Positions 14,054-22,573 are shown, counted from the stretch's first letter. The stretch is 23,261 nt of DNA from Acidobacteriota bacterium (GCA_021828225.1 JAKASH010000001.1:1-23261); one strand, 5' to 3'. Translations and numbers: made by a program. The notes: a model not told the origin generated them from the letters alone.

Positions 14054-16755
14054 TTGGATAAAGTAATCGGCTCGGAGCCGTCTCCTGTGAGGGTGAAGCC
14101 GGCCCAATAGACCGGCGCGCGTTTGCCCAACTGCTTAAGCATGTCCAGCTTCGCATCGCGCAGCGCAGTCGCCTTGCCTTCACCCTGGCCGAGATGGGTA
14201 TAGAAGTGCTTCATCAAGTCCGCCGTGGAATCATCGTCCACTTTCCAGAGCGCCGCCACCACGCTCTTCGCCCCGGCCATCAGAAATGCCTGGACAAGGC
14301 TGTTGTCACCCTCTTCACCCTCCGGCTTTCCTTTAGCTGTATCACAGGCAGAAAGTGTTACAAGATCTGCGCTCAGAGTCAATCGGGCAATCTCGCGCCC
14401 TTGCAGCAGCCCGTCGTCCTTGGAATGAGGATCGCGGCCGAGAACCAAGGCGGAACGCTCCGGGTAACGGGGCAAGGAGAATGCGTGAACGGCAAAGTGA
14501 ATGATCTTGAAATTGCTTAGCGGCTCACGCTTGAACGCCGTTTTCGTGGCGCCTTTTCCCATCAATAGGACCGATCCAGGCTGACCCAGCGCCCGGCTCG
14601 CGTCGATAATTTCCTGTCGAGTAGCCGGCAGATTGCCGAGGTGACCGCCTGCCAAGTCGTCTAGGCCGCGCTCAATAGACGATAAGATGTGACCGGTCAT
14701 CGTGCTGGCCGCCACGACCGGCGGCTGATAGGGGACATCGCCAACACCCAGAAAGGCCATTTGGGGAGCAGCATTGCGATGCAACGTTCTGAGGAAGTAA
14801 AGCGTGGTTGCCGACGGCGCGTAGAAGACAACATGCGAGCGAAGCAGATAGTCTCCGGCAGCGTTTCGAAGGGCCTCGTAAGGCAGCCTGTTCAACTCCC
14901 CATCAGGGACGATGATCAGCTGCGTGGCTCGAAAAGCTTTCGGGATGGGCCCAATAAGAATGGTGTAAAGCTTTGCCTCGATCTGCGCCGCACGCTCCTG
15001 TGTCTTCACGCTGGACAAGTAATCTTGAACCAGCGCATCAATCTGCTTTCGGCCCGCGGGAAGCGCAATGATGCGGACGTCGTTGTGCGTGACTGCGAGG
15101 CAGAAGGAATGCGGGTCCGCAAGGACATATTCCAGCAATGATTCATCGGGCTGGAGAATTTTCTGGAATTCGGGCAGCGGGATGCGATCCGTCGAGACGA
15201 GGTGCAAGGCCGGCTCGGTCGATTCCTGGCTATATGCAAGCCGTTCTTCAGCTTCGAGCAGGTTGTCGAGCAGCTTTGTTCTCCCCTGCACATCGTCGGA
15301 CCGCATCAATTGCAATTGAAGCGTGGCCATCTGGCTTTCCAGAGCGCGCTCGGTGGGTGTTTCGTGTGTATTGACCGGGTGGTTGAGCAGCATGTCTGCC
15401 GACGTCCTCCCCCGCGCACGCTCGATGATAGTGAAGGCAGTTGCTGTCTCGTTCTGTCGTGCGGCCAGCGTAAAATCACCTAGATATATCGAGCTCATCG
15501 CGCTCAGCAGCGAGCTTTCGGTGTACGGTCCCGGGGAGCGGGCCAGCATGCCGTCCACCACGTCCTCCGCCTGCTCGTAGAGCGCGTGCGCCTGGGCCAC
15601 ATGGCCGGTCTGGGCTTTCAGCTGCGCGAGCGCCTCCAGGTTTCTTGGCAGAAAGTACTGGTCGCCCACCTTGCGGCTGGCGTCAATGCCTTGTAGCAGA
15701 GCTGCTTGCGCTTCCGGCAGCCGCCCCTCATCTCGGTAAATAGACGCAAGGTCATAGAGTGCTTCCGAGGCCATGCGGTAATAGCGCATCCCGATAGCAA
15801 CTTTGCTCCCCTCTTCGATGTATGTGGCTGCACGGTCGCGGTCGCCCGTCTTGAGCGCCACCTCGCCAAGCAGCAGATCGATCTGGGCTGCATGGCCGGC
15901 ATATGATTCCCTATTGGCTTCCCGCAGCGCGCTTTCAAGCAAGGTGTTGGCCTCCGCTGTCCGGTGGAGCGCCACCAGCACCTTCGCCTTGCCTTCGTAT
16001 GCCATAAAGGGAAAACCTATGTCCGGTGTTGCGCGAGCCAGGCTGATGGCTTTGTTGAAGCAGCCCATCGCCTCCGCCTCCCGGTTGATTTCCCTGAGTC
16101 CGTCACCCGCAAGTTCCACGTAGCGGATTTCGCCCCCAACATCGCCCGTCGCCCGCGCCGTGAAGAACGCCTTCCCGACCATGAGCGAGGCGCGCTTGGG
16201 GTTTCCTGCCAGGAATGCCAATAAGCCAAGCTCGCCGGTCGCCCGATTCGCCCAGCCGTTTTCGCCCAACTGCAGGGCTAATGGTCGTGCTTCCTTCCAA
16301 TCCTGCCGGGCGGCGGTAGTGTCGATTTCAATGTCCGTGTTTCCCTTGGAAACGAGACACCAGAGCCGAAGGCGAGGGTGCTGCTGGACGAGCGGTGTCC
16401 GAAGCTCGCCTGCGAGAAAATTCGAGATGTCAATAAACGACATCCCTTCAGCTTGCGAGCGGATGTAACCGACTTGGGCGTAGAGAGCGTCGCGGGCGTC
16501 TCCATTTTTCGTGAAGAGTTTCTGCGCCCGATGATAGAGCGGCCCGGCTTTTGGCCAGTTCAACAGCCAGGAAAGGTGATTTGCGGCGGAGAGCATTTGC
16601 TTCGGATTGTCATGATTGAGTATCGCGGCGACATCTGTTTTGGGAGAAGAGTCGAGAAAAAAGGGGCCGCGAACGAGCCAGACGAGGAACAAGATGGCCA
16701 CGAAAATGAGGCCACCAAGAGTGCCGAGGACAACCCGTTTGACCGGCGCCTTCAT
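14050..16755 (-). CDS. Membrane-anchored TPR-CHAT protein (caspase-like protease), 901 aa
   Basis: CHAT domains are caspase-related cysteine proteases widely used in conflict and cell-death systems. Residues 8-29 form one hydrophobic segment after three basic residues, a signal anchor that by the positive-inside rule would put the rest outside the cytoplasm. Residues about 180-470 carry TPR-like helical repeats. The CHAT domain occupies about 620-895, with the catalytic His in HFAVHAF (His757) and Cys in SACDTAKG (Cys804), followed by the typical LMAGAKSVVAALWKVDD. Both catalytic residues are present, so the enzyme is probably active. First gene of a two-gene unit; its stop overlaps the S41 gene by 4 bases. 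The ribosome site is unclear. TPRs may sense a partner or signal; the substrate is unknown. Confidence 0.92.
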   Translation of the reverse strand: MKAPVKRVVLGTLGGLIFVAILFLVWLVRGPFFLDSSPKTDVAAILNHDNPKQMLSAANHLSWLLNWPKAGPLYHRAQKLFTKNGDARDALYAQVGYIRSQAEGMSFIDISNFLAGELRTPLVQQHPRLRLWCLVSKGNTDIEIDTTAARQDWKEARPLALQLGENGWANRATGELGLLAFLAGNPKRASLMVGKAFFTARATGDVGGEIRYVELAGDGLREINREAEAMGCFNKAISLARATPDIGFPFMAYEGKAKVLVALHRTAEANTLLESALREANRESYAGHAAQIDLLLGEVALKTGDRDRAATYIEEGSKVAIGMRYYRMASEALYDLASIYRDEGRLPEAQAALLQGIDASRKVGDQYFLPRNLEALAQLKAQTGHVAQAHALYEQAEDVVDGMLARSPGPYTESSLLSAMSSIYLGDFTLAARQNETATAFTIIERARGRTSADMLLNHPVNTHETPTERALESQMATLQLQLMRSDDVQGRTKLLDNLLEAEERLAYSQESTEPALHLVSTDRIPLPEFQKILQPDESLLEYVLADPHSFCLAVTHNDVRIIALPAGRKQIDALVQDYLSSVKTQERAAQIEAKLYTILIGPIPKAFRATQLIIVPDGELNRLPYEALRNAAGDYLLRSHVVFYAPSATTLYFLRTLHRNAAPQMAFLGVGDVPYQPPVVAASTMTGHILSSIERGLDDLAGGHLGNLPATRQEIIDASRALGQPGSVLLMGKGATKTAFKREPLSNFKIIHFAVHAFSLPRYPERSALVLGRDPHSKDDGLLQGREIARLTLSADLVTLSACDTAKGKPEGEEGDNSLVQAFLMAGAKSVVAALWKVDDDSTADLMKHFYTHLGQGEGKATALRDAKLDMLKQLGKRAPVYWAGFTLTGDGSEPITLSK

Positions 16756-16983
16756 ACTCCACCACCGTGCCTGCCATCATACGGCGGGGCGAGACAGGTT
16801 TCAACGGCTCGTCACCCGCCGCCGGTCACACGCGCTGGTGGATAACCATCCGCAGGCCTCCAGGCTGTGGTGCTCAGGGGCTACGGCCAGCGGAATCAAT
16901 CCATCCAATGCGGTCTGCATAGCCCGTCCGCACCTTGAACCGCTCTATTCACCATTCCGTAAGCGAGAACTCAATTCCAATCC

Positions 16984-16990
16984 AAGGAGG
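16984..16990 (+). promoter_or_regulatory. RBS deciding a GTG start for PRTRC protein E
   Basis: AAGGAGG lies 7 bases before GTG 16998. This favours GTG over the later ATG at 17013 and gives the product the MFxEL-type beginning usual for the family. The 240-base gap upstream (16756-16997) separates divergent units and should carry their promoters, but I cannot assign one. Confidence 0.7.
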
Positions 16991-16997
16991 AACTATC

Positions 16998-17459
16998 GTG
17001 TTTAGTGAACTCATGCCCCTTCTCGCGCGACGCACCGTGTTAATCACGGTGGCGCGTGAGAATGATACCACCCTGCGCGTGAACGTTTTGCCAAAGCGCG
17101 CAAACGACAGTGAAGACATTGCCATCACGACGCCGCTCAGTTTTGCGGGCACGCCGGAGGAGCTTGACCGCGATTTCGCCCGCGAACTCGCGGCTTACGT
17201 TGACGCCCACCAGCGCCTGGGCAGCACCCTGGCCGAGGCGAAAGCGGTAATGGAAGCCGCGGCCAAGGCAGCCCAGGAAGAAGCGAAACGCAAGGCAGAA
17301 GAAAGACGCAAAAGCAAGGCGCCCAGTTCCTCATCGGCCTCAACGCCTTCCGATCAGCCGGCCGCGACTGTTCCGGCAGACTCCGCGCAGCCTAGCACCA
17401 CCGGCCTGTTTGGAACCGCCGAATCTGTTCAACCCCAGCAAGGAGGTCTGCGACTGTGA
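16998..17459 (+). CDS. PRTRC system protein E, 153 aa
   Basis: First gene of the PRTRC (ParB-Related, ThiF-Related Cassette) operon, a plasmid- and island-borne set of unknown function. The N-terminal 75 residues carry the family pattern MFSELMPLLARRTVLITVAR and LRVNVLPK, with a following DRDFARELAAYV helix. Residues 78-107 are an Ala/Glu/Lys helix, probably coiled coil, and the rest is Ser/Pro/Ala low-complexity ending in QQGGLRL. The stop TGA overlaps the next gene's GTG (GTGA). No catalytic residues are known for this component. Confidence 0.88.
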   Translation: MFSELMPLLARRTVLITVARENDTTLRVNVLPKRANDSEDIAITTPLSFAGTPEELDRDFARELAAYVDAHQRLGSTLAEAKAVMEAAAKAAQEEAKRKAEERRKSKAPSSSSASTPSDQPAATVPADSAQPSTTGLFGTAESVQPQQGGLRL

Positions 17460-17659
17460 AGATCACCCCTGCCGTTCGTGAATTTTCGTACATGGGATTG
17501 AAGCTCCCGGATATTAATCCGGCCCTTACACCCGAAGAAATAAAATCAGCTTATGCAACCCAATATCCCGAGCTTGCTACCGCTGCCATCAACGGCCCCG
17601 AAGCGGTGGGCGACAAACTGAAGTATGACTTCGTGCGGGCTATCGGCGCGAAAGGCTGA
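17456..17659 (+). CDS. PRTRC system protein C, ubiquitin-like, 67 aa
   Basis: GTG 17456 overlaps the end of protein E and has AAGGAGG at 17440-17446. The short protein has the family pattern FSYMGLKLPDINPALTPEEI, YATQYPELATAAINGP and a C-terminal FVRAIGAKG. Comparative work on prokaryotic ubiquitin relatives places PRTRC-C among Ub-like beta-grasp proteins, and the terminal Gly would allow adenylation by the ThiF protein of this operon. Whether it is truly conjugated to targets has not been shown to my knowledge. Length is normal. Confidence 0.9.
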   Translation: MKITPAVREFSYMGLKLPDINPALTPEEIKSAYATQYPELATAAINGPEAVGDKLKYDFVRAIGAKG

Positions 17660-17663
17660 GGCC

Positions 17664-17894
17664 ATGCAGAAGCCGAACAATCCATCGAATCTGACGCGGG
17701 AGGCGGTCCTTGCCGAACTTGCCGATCTGGCAGAGGGCCGCCACCCGGATTGTCAGACTGTGACGGCGAGATTTATGCGGAGCGAGGAATGGAAGCAAGC
17801 CTCCATAATTTTGCGAAGTGCGATTCAGGCGGAATCCTGCCACCGCAGACACGGCGAGATCGCGCCGCCATCCGGCTGGCTGCTGCCGGTCTGA
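17664..17894 (+). CDS. Small unknown protein between PRTRC C and F, 76 aa
   Basis: ATG 17664 follows the stop of protein C by 4 bases, with AAAGG at 17651-17655, and its TGA overlaps the ATG of protein F as TGATG, so it is a genuine translated member of the operon. The sequence is helical at first (LTREAVLAELADLAEGRH) with C49-less middle and ends in a Cys/His patch (SCHRRHGEIAPPSGWLLPV). It matches none of the PRTRC components A-F that I know. It may be a lineage-specific accessory factor or a structural leader that couples translation of F. Confidence 0.65.
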   Translation: MQKPNNPSNLTREAVLAELADLAEGRHPDCQTVTARFMRSEEWKQASIILRSAIQAESCHRRHGEIAPPSGWLLPV

Positions 17895-18856
17895 TGGGGC
17901 AACGGAGCGGCGCTATTCTACCGAGGCTCGACGGAGCGCCGGTCGAATACAGAATCAGCGGTGAGGACCCGCGAGCGGTCCTACTGGCCCAAACGCTGAC
18001 CGAGTTGGGGATCGCCGATCCGCCCGACTGGGCGCACGCCGACCGCAGTCCATCAGGCTACATCCTGACAACACTCAAACGCTGGATAGCGTGTCATGAT
18101 GGCGGCATCGTGCGGCAGCAGTTCACCCTTGATGCCGCCATCAGCAACACGCCGGACCCGTATACCAATGAAGGCGCCCGCCCCGAACTGCTGTATCTCA
18201 TCGTGAGTCCGGATTCGGCTGGGTATGTCGTGATCGGTCCGACGCTTGAGTTGCTCGCGCCCGTCCATCCCCGGCTACCCGTCTCTTTCTATCATCTCTT
18301 CGTGGGTTCGGTGAGGCACTGGATGCGGGTCTACGATTACGACGATGCCCTGGCCCGGGTGGAAATGCTGCGGGATTGGGTCGAAGGAGAGGAAAACCCG
18401 GAACAGTATGAATTTCCCGATGTCGAGGGCTGCGTTCCGGCATATATGAAAGAGAAGCCGCTCGACGCGGAAACCGTGCGGAGGATTGCTGACGAGACCA
18501 GTGACGATACCCTTGGTCGGCTCTTAAACGCGGCGCTCGATTTAGAGAGGCTCTCGCAGAAGTTCCATCCTGCTGAGATTAGCGAGGAGACACGGGAGGC
18601 CTTTATAGATTCGAACCCGCCCTTGCCGGCGTTGCTCGTGAGCTTCAAACGCCATGATGCCATCGCGTCTTGCTTTGATGATGAGAGCCAAACCATGATG
18701 GAGGCAGGTCCTGAACCGAATTTCATTGTGGAAATTAACCTTGGCGATCACGCGAATGTCCAGCAGGCGTTTGAGACTCTGGGCGTCCTCAGTGAGACGA
18801 TGGCGGCAGCGAGCCGCCTGGCAGGAATGTGTCCTGGAAACAATGAGGAAGGTTGA
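17894..18856 (+). CDS. PRTRC system protein F, 320 aa
   Basis: Start at 17894 is chosen because the ATG overlaps the previous stop (TGATG); the frame is open further upstream to 17750 but that part overlaps the 76-aa gene and has no ribosome site. The product matches the expected size and pattern of PRTRC-F: AVLLAQTLTELGIADPPDW, then DPYTNEGARPELLYL, VIGPTLELL, and an acidic helical second half with PLPALLVSFKRHDAIASCFDD. No catalytic motif is visible and the biochemical role is unknown. It is probably translated by reinitiation after the 76-aa gene. Confidence 0.8.
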   Translation: MGQRSGAILPRLDGAPVEYRISGEDPRAVLLAQTLTELGIADPPDWAHADRSPSGYILTTLKRWIACHDGGIVRQQFTLDAAISNTPDPYTNEGARPELLYLIVSPDSAGYVVIGPTLELLAPVHPRLPVSFYHLFVGSVRHWMRVYDYDDALARVEMLRDWVEGEENPEQYEFPDVEGCVPAYMKEKPLDAETVRRIADETSDDTLGRLLNAALDLERLSQKFHPAEISEETREAFIDSNPPLPALLVSFKRHDAIASCFDDESQTMMEAGPEPNFIVEINLGDHANVQQAFETLGVLSETMAAASRLAGMCPGNNEEG

Positions 18857-18867
18857 GAGATCCAGAA

Positions 18868-19566
18868 ATGGAAGCACATGTCGAGATCTCCGAAAGCTGT
18901 AAGCTGCAACTTCGGCACGCCCTGTTGGTCTATGCGGATGAGCACGGCGCGTTCGCCACGTTGCACGACGTTCTGCCGCAGGCCGAGGGCGCTCCGCTGC
19001 TCGCCCCGGCTCAGCCCCTGTCGCTGGCCTTCCTTCGGCGGCTCGCGGAGAGCCTGGGCTCCCGCGTCACTCCCGAAGTTCTGCCCGCAAATGTCCTGGC
19101 GCGAACGCCGGAGATGATCGTCTGGTGGATTCGTGCATCACGGCGAATCATGTTTTTCGGCGGGACAGACGAGGAGGCAAGAAAGCTCAATGGCCGCGTG
19201 TTTCCTCATCCGCCGCTGGTGTTCAAGGTGTGTCGCGGAGAGCTCTTCGTGCGGGCACTCGGAGCAAACGCTCGCCCCGAAGCCGACACACGGCTCAAAA
19301 CGGCGCCGTACTGGAACGTGGCAGGCGATAGCGGCCGCGTCTGTCTCGGAACGGCGCGTGCGCCGGACGATGCCTCGGCGAGGTCGATCCCATCTTGGGA
19401 AGCCGCCTTCCACAACAGTGAATACACGCACCCTTTGGGAGCCGTGCGGCTCACAACTCACCCGCGCGGGTTCGTCGGCCTGTGGAACAGTCTGCAGGGG
19501 AAGAAGAAGTTTCCTGTCGGTTACCTGACCGATGCCCGGCAAACCCTGCGAGAGTTCATTGTTTAG
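18868..19566 (+). CDS. PRTRC system protein B, E2-like, 232 aa
   Basis: ATG 18868 lies 11 bases after the stop of F; a TTG at 18853 overlapping that stop is an alternative start. The middle carries the family pattern VWWIRASRRIMFF, RVFPHPPLVFKV and APYWNVAGDSGRVCLG, then HNSEYTHPLGAVRLT and GLWNSL. PRTRC-B has been grouped with prokaryotic E2-like (ubiquitin-conjugating) folds; by position Cys159 in GRVCLG is the likely thioester cysteine. Next to the Ub-like C and the E1-like ThiF this completes a minimal conjugation relay. The E2 role is family knowledge, not shown here. Confidence 0.87.
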   Translation: MEAHVEISESCKLQLRHALLVYADEHGAFATLHDVLPQAEGAPLLAPAQPLSLAFLRRLAESLGSRVTPEVLPANVLARTPEMIVWWIRASRRIMFFGGTDEEARKLNGRVFPHPPLVFKVCRGELFVRALGANARPEADTRLKTAPYWNVAGDSGRVCLGTARAPDDASARSIPSWEAAFHNSEYTHPLGAVRLTTHPRGFVGLWNSLQGKKKFPVGYLTDARQTLREFIV

Positions 19567-19578
19567 GAGCGTTAAGCT

Positions 19579-20508
19579 ATGGAAACCCATAGAGTGCACG
19601 AAGAACTTCTGCGGCGGGAATTGCGCATCTTAGTTGTGGGCTGCGGCGGGACCGGAAGCGCTGTTGCTGGCGGTTTGCCGTATCTTCATCAGGCACTTGT
19701 CGCGTGGGGTCACCCTGGTGGATTGCAGGTAACGGTGATAGATGGCGATACGATTTCGGGCGTCAATTGTCTCCGCCAGCCGTTCGGGCCCAGCGAAATC
19801 GGGATGAGCAAGGCGATTGTCCTGGTGAACCGCATCAACCTGTTCTGGGGGCTCGACTGGCAAGCGATTCCGCAGGCGCTTACCGAACAGACGCTTGCGC
19901 CTGCATGCGCCGGTTACAGCGAGAGGCATTTACGGCCGGATATCGTTATCGGCTGCGTGGACACACGAGCCGCGCGGGCCGTGATCGCGAAGAGTGTTGC
20001 CGGTTCAAGCATCACCGGATACTGGCTGGATTTAGGCAACCACGCAACCGGCGGGCAGTTTGTGCTGGGCGAGCCTCAGAATGCGCGGAACAAACGCTCA
20101 CGGTTGCGATTAAGAACCGCTGCCGAGATGTACGAAGAGGTGGTGAACCCGGATCTTGACGGTGAAAAAGAACCCAGTTGCAGCGCAATCGAGGCGTTGG
20201 ATAGACAGGAGCCGTTCGTTAATTCCTGTTTGGCCCAGCACGCATTGGCGCTGCTGGCGCGGCTGTTCCGCTACGGTCAAATTTCCCATCATGGTGGCTT
20301 TGTAGACGTGGCGGGTGCGCGCGGTGCTCCCTTGCCGGTCGAACCTTTGATCTGGCGCCGAGTCAGAAAACGAGGGAAAGCAAAACCAGAGAACGGTACT
20401 TCGGTGCTAGCGGGGAAGCGGGCTCCCGCAAGTCGGCGCGAAGGTCGTAATGCGCCCGTAACGCGCGACCTTCAGATAATGCCAAAATTAGCTCTGGGTG
20501 CGGCGTAA
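19579..20508 (+). CDS. PRTRC ThiF-family protein, E1-like adenylating enzyme, 309 aa
   Basis: TAGGAG (19564-19569) precedes ATG 19579 at 9 bases. The N-terminal Rossmann fold has VVGCGGTGS (19-27) for ATP, VTVIDGDTIS with Asp55 and Asp57, and NCLRQ (63-67). EPSCSAIEALDRQEPFVN holds Cys201, the probable catalytic cysteine. The conserved part ends about residue 260 with APLPVEPLIW; the last 45-50 residues are Arg/Lys/Ala-rich and unlike the family, so the natural end may have been lost where the minus-strand helicase unit was joined. Last gene of the PRTRC operon here; PRTRC A (JAB peptidase), D (actin/ParM-like) and ParB are not in the window. Confidence 0.9.
   Translation: METHRVHEELLRRELRILVVGCGGTGSAVAGGLPYLHQALVAWGHPGGLQVTVIDGDTISGVNCLRQPFGPSEIGMSKAIVLVNRINLFWGLDWQAIPQALTEQTLAPACAGYSERHLRPDIVIGCVDTRAARAVIAKSVAGSSITGYWLDLGNHATGGQFVLGEPQNARNKRSRLRLRTAAEMYEEVVNPDLDGEKEPSCSAIEALDRQEPFVNSCLAQHALALLARLFRYGQISHHGGFVDVAGARGAPLPVEPLIWRRVRKRGKAKPENGTSVLAGKRAPASRREGRNAPVTRDLQIMPKLALGAA
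20440..20473. terminator. Inverted repeat at the convergent ThiF/UvrD ends, possible terminator
   Basis: GAAGGTCG (20440-20447) pairs with CGACCTTC (20466-20473) around an 18-base loop that can pair further (GCGC/GCG). It lies inside the unusual ThiF tail, just upstream of two convergent stops 30 bases apart. There is no T tract, so an intrinsic terminator is only possible. Confidence 0.3.
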
Positions 20509-20537
20509 TCCCGACGGAATTACCTGCATAGATCGCT

Positions 20538-22475
20538 TCAAAAGCCCAGCACTGTTCGCCAATCTCCGCCACTGATTGGCTGAGGCGCATCAGGGCCGAG
20601 CTCAGCCAGGAACGGGCTAGCCTGCAGAATGGCGTTAGGTCCCGATCTCGCGGCTACGGGCATCCCCATCTGCAATGCAGCGCCGTAAGAAATCCGGACC
20701 GCGCTGCTGAGCACCAGTGTCTCTGTGCTCCTGGTTAATCCAACGAAGAATAGACGACGTTGTTCCTGCCTTTGCCGGTTCTGTTCTGCCAACGGGGCCT
20801 GAGAGTCGATGCTCGGGACAATCCCACTGACACAGCCAGCGATAACAACGAGCCGGGCCGTGAGGCCTTTGGATTTGTGTAGGCTCATGATGCGGACTGC
20901 ATTCCCTTGGGTTCCCGGAAGCTCGGGCTGAGTAATGTCAGTTCTTAATTCGTTTAATAGTTCCCGTGGTGTCTGCACGTTTGGAGCAATCAGTAAGGCA
21001 ATTTGCCGAATGGCTTCTGTGTCGGGATTCCCGTCTGGAAAAAGGTAATCGATGAGTGCACCAATATCCATAGTCATCATCGCTGGTAGGCCCTGCTCAA
21101 GGAGTGTATGTCTGGCAACAAGTGCATTCGTGTACGGCAACTGTAGCGTCCCAATTGCCAGCGCCTGAAGCGCTGCCCGTGGCGATAGACCAGTCTGTTC
21201 GCAATGGTTTCGCAAACGGGCATATGGCAGTCGGCGGCAGTCTTGCTGCTCTGCGCCGAGCCAATAGCGAAGTGCTGGGCGGTCCTCCGGGTCTACGAGC
21301 AGTGTCAACAGAGAGAAGCCCTCCGCCGCGGCGCGTGTTTGAAGCGCGTCCTCAAAGTAAAAACTCCGCGCAGTCCATGTGTGCTGATTCTGCTCCGCAG
21401 GCGCGTTCAACACATCTCGAATGCTGTTACCGATCAGTCTTCGGTTCGCAAGAACCAGAACCTCGCCAGCCGAAATGCTAGTATTCAGGGCCAAGTACGA
21501 TTCTATGTACGCCGCTAGGGTGTCAATCTCCTCTGCGATCGAATTGTGCTGGACGATGTAGACCTCACCTTCGCTGTTCTGGGGACAGGGATTTAGGGGT
21601 TTAGGAGCAAGCCGTTGGTTATGGCCAATCAATGAGTTTGCCATCTGCACAACACGCCGTGGGCACCTGCGGCACTCGACCAAAAGCTCATCGTGCGTGT
21701 TCGCGTGCGTTTGAGAGTAATGAACGATGCCTTCAGGATTTGCATACCTGAAGCCATAGATGGACTGGTCTTCGTCCCCTACCACAGTGACTGAAGCCTG
21801 CCTTGCTAACGCATCAATCAACGACTGATCGGCTTTGTTCAAATCCTGATATTCATCGACAACGATGTGCTCGTACCATGGTATCTCTGGGTGGTTCGGG
21901 TTTTGCACGATGAAATCCAGTGCAATCGGTACCACCTCGCCGACAAGCATCGCGTGGTGAAAGAAGAGCCAATTGCGAAGCGCGTGATCGAAGGCTTGCT
22001 CTTGGGAATCTGTCGGCCAGCCTGGCACATGGTATTGCAATTTTGCCCAGTAGGCTTCGAACGCCTCAATAAGGCGGTTGACAACTCTCTTACCTCCAAA
22101 CTGATCTTGCAAATCGCAGACAAGAGTATCGCGTTCGTAGTCCATTAGCGGCCGAGCGTGGCGATCGAGCGCTTGGAAAACAGCGGTTCTGCCCAATAGG
22201 CCGAAGCTCAGCGAATGTAACGTCTTGGCTGAAACGAGATTGGCACCCGGGACCCCTAATGCTGCGAGCTTTTCGACTAAATCAGCGGCCGCCGTTCGGG
22301 TGAAACTAACTGCAAGAATTCGATTCGGCTGCACCCCCTCCTCGAGGAGGCGCGCGACGCGACGCATCAACGCAAACGTCTTTCCAGTGCCCGGGCCGGC
22401 GACAACCCGTAGCGGAGAGCCGGGATAGGCGGCAATGTCCAAGGGCGTTCCGTGCAAGCCAGCGTTCCAAGGCAT
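20538..22475 (-). CDS. UvrD/PcrA-type superfamily 1 helicase, 645 aa
   Basis: An ATP-dependent 3'-5' DNA helicase by family. Motif I AGPGTGKT (26-33), motif Ia VSFTRTAAADL, motif II VVDEYQD (205-211), motif III GDEDQSIYGFR (233-243), the SLHKSKGL motif V region and motif VI FFVGLTRS are all present, so it should be active. Length is a little shorter than UvrD itself (about 720). The ribosome site before ATG 22475 is poor. It stands 98 bases after an unrecognised gene on the same strand. Solitary UvrD-like helicases with an odd partner occur in defence islands (for example GajB in Gabija), but the partner here does not resemble the OLD nuclease GajA. Confidence 0.92.
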   Translation of the reverse strand: MPWNAGLHGTPLDIAAYPGSPLRVVAGPGTGKTFALMRRVARLLEEGVQPNRILAVSFTRTAAADLVEKLAALGVPGANLVSAKTLHSLSFGLLGRTAVFQALDRHARPLMDYERDTLVCDLQDQFGGKRVVNRLIEAFEAYWAKLQYHVPGWPTDSQEQAFDHALRNWLFFHHAMLVGEVVPIALDFIVQNPNHPEIPWYEHIVVDEYQDLNKADQSLIDALARQASVTVVGDEDQSIYGFRYANPEGIVHYSQTHANTHDELLVECRRCPRRVVQMANSLIGHNQRLAPKPLNPCPQNSEGEVYIVQHNSIAEEIDTLAAYIESYLALNTSISAGEVLVLANRRLIGNSIRDVLNAPAEQNQHTWTARSFYFEDALQTRAAAEGFSLLTLLVDPEDRPALRYWLGAEQQDCRRLPYARLRNHCEQTGLSPRAALQALAIGTLQLPYTNALVARHTLLEQGLPAMMTMDIGALIDYLFPDGNPDTEAIRQIALLIAPNVQTPRELLNELRTDITQPELPGTQGNAVRIMSLHKSKGLTARLVVIAGCVSGIVPSIDSQAPLAEQNRQRQEQRRLFFVGLTRSTETLVLSSAVRISYGAALQMGMPVAARSGPNAILQASPFLAELGPDAPQPISGGDWRTVLGF

Positions 22476-22522
22476 GGTGAAGATAATGATACAGATGGTA
22501 GCTGGAATGCTACAGACATTTT

Positions 22523-22563
22523 GCCTAACGGCGTCAAACTGCCAATGGATGACTTCGCAGTTT
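22523..22563 (-). repeat. Hairpin with adjacent GTTAGGC between the unknown gene and UvrD
   Basis: AAACTGC (22536-22542) pairs with GCAGTTT (22557-22563), and six bases away lies GCCTAAC (22523-22529, GTTAGGC on the gene strand). The geometry resembles that at 9676-9723. The 7-mer alone is expected a few times by chance in a window this size, so only the combination is of note. Confidence 0.25.
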
Positions 22564-22573
22564 AACTCTCGGC

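Noticed and set aside
17750..17893. Upstream extension of PRTRC F
   Set aside because: Overlaps the 76-aa gene and lacks a ribosome site; the TGATG junction at 17892-17896 gives a natural start.
20633..20639. GTTAGGT, another match to the integron core GTTRRRY
   Set aside because: Lies inside the helicase coding region with no flanking structure; matches to this degenerate 7-mer are common by chance.
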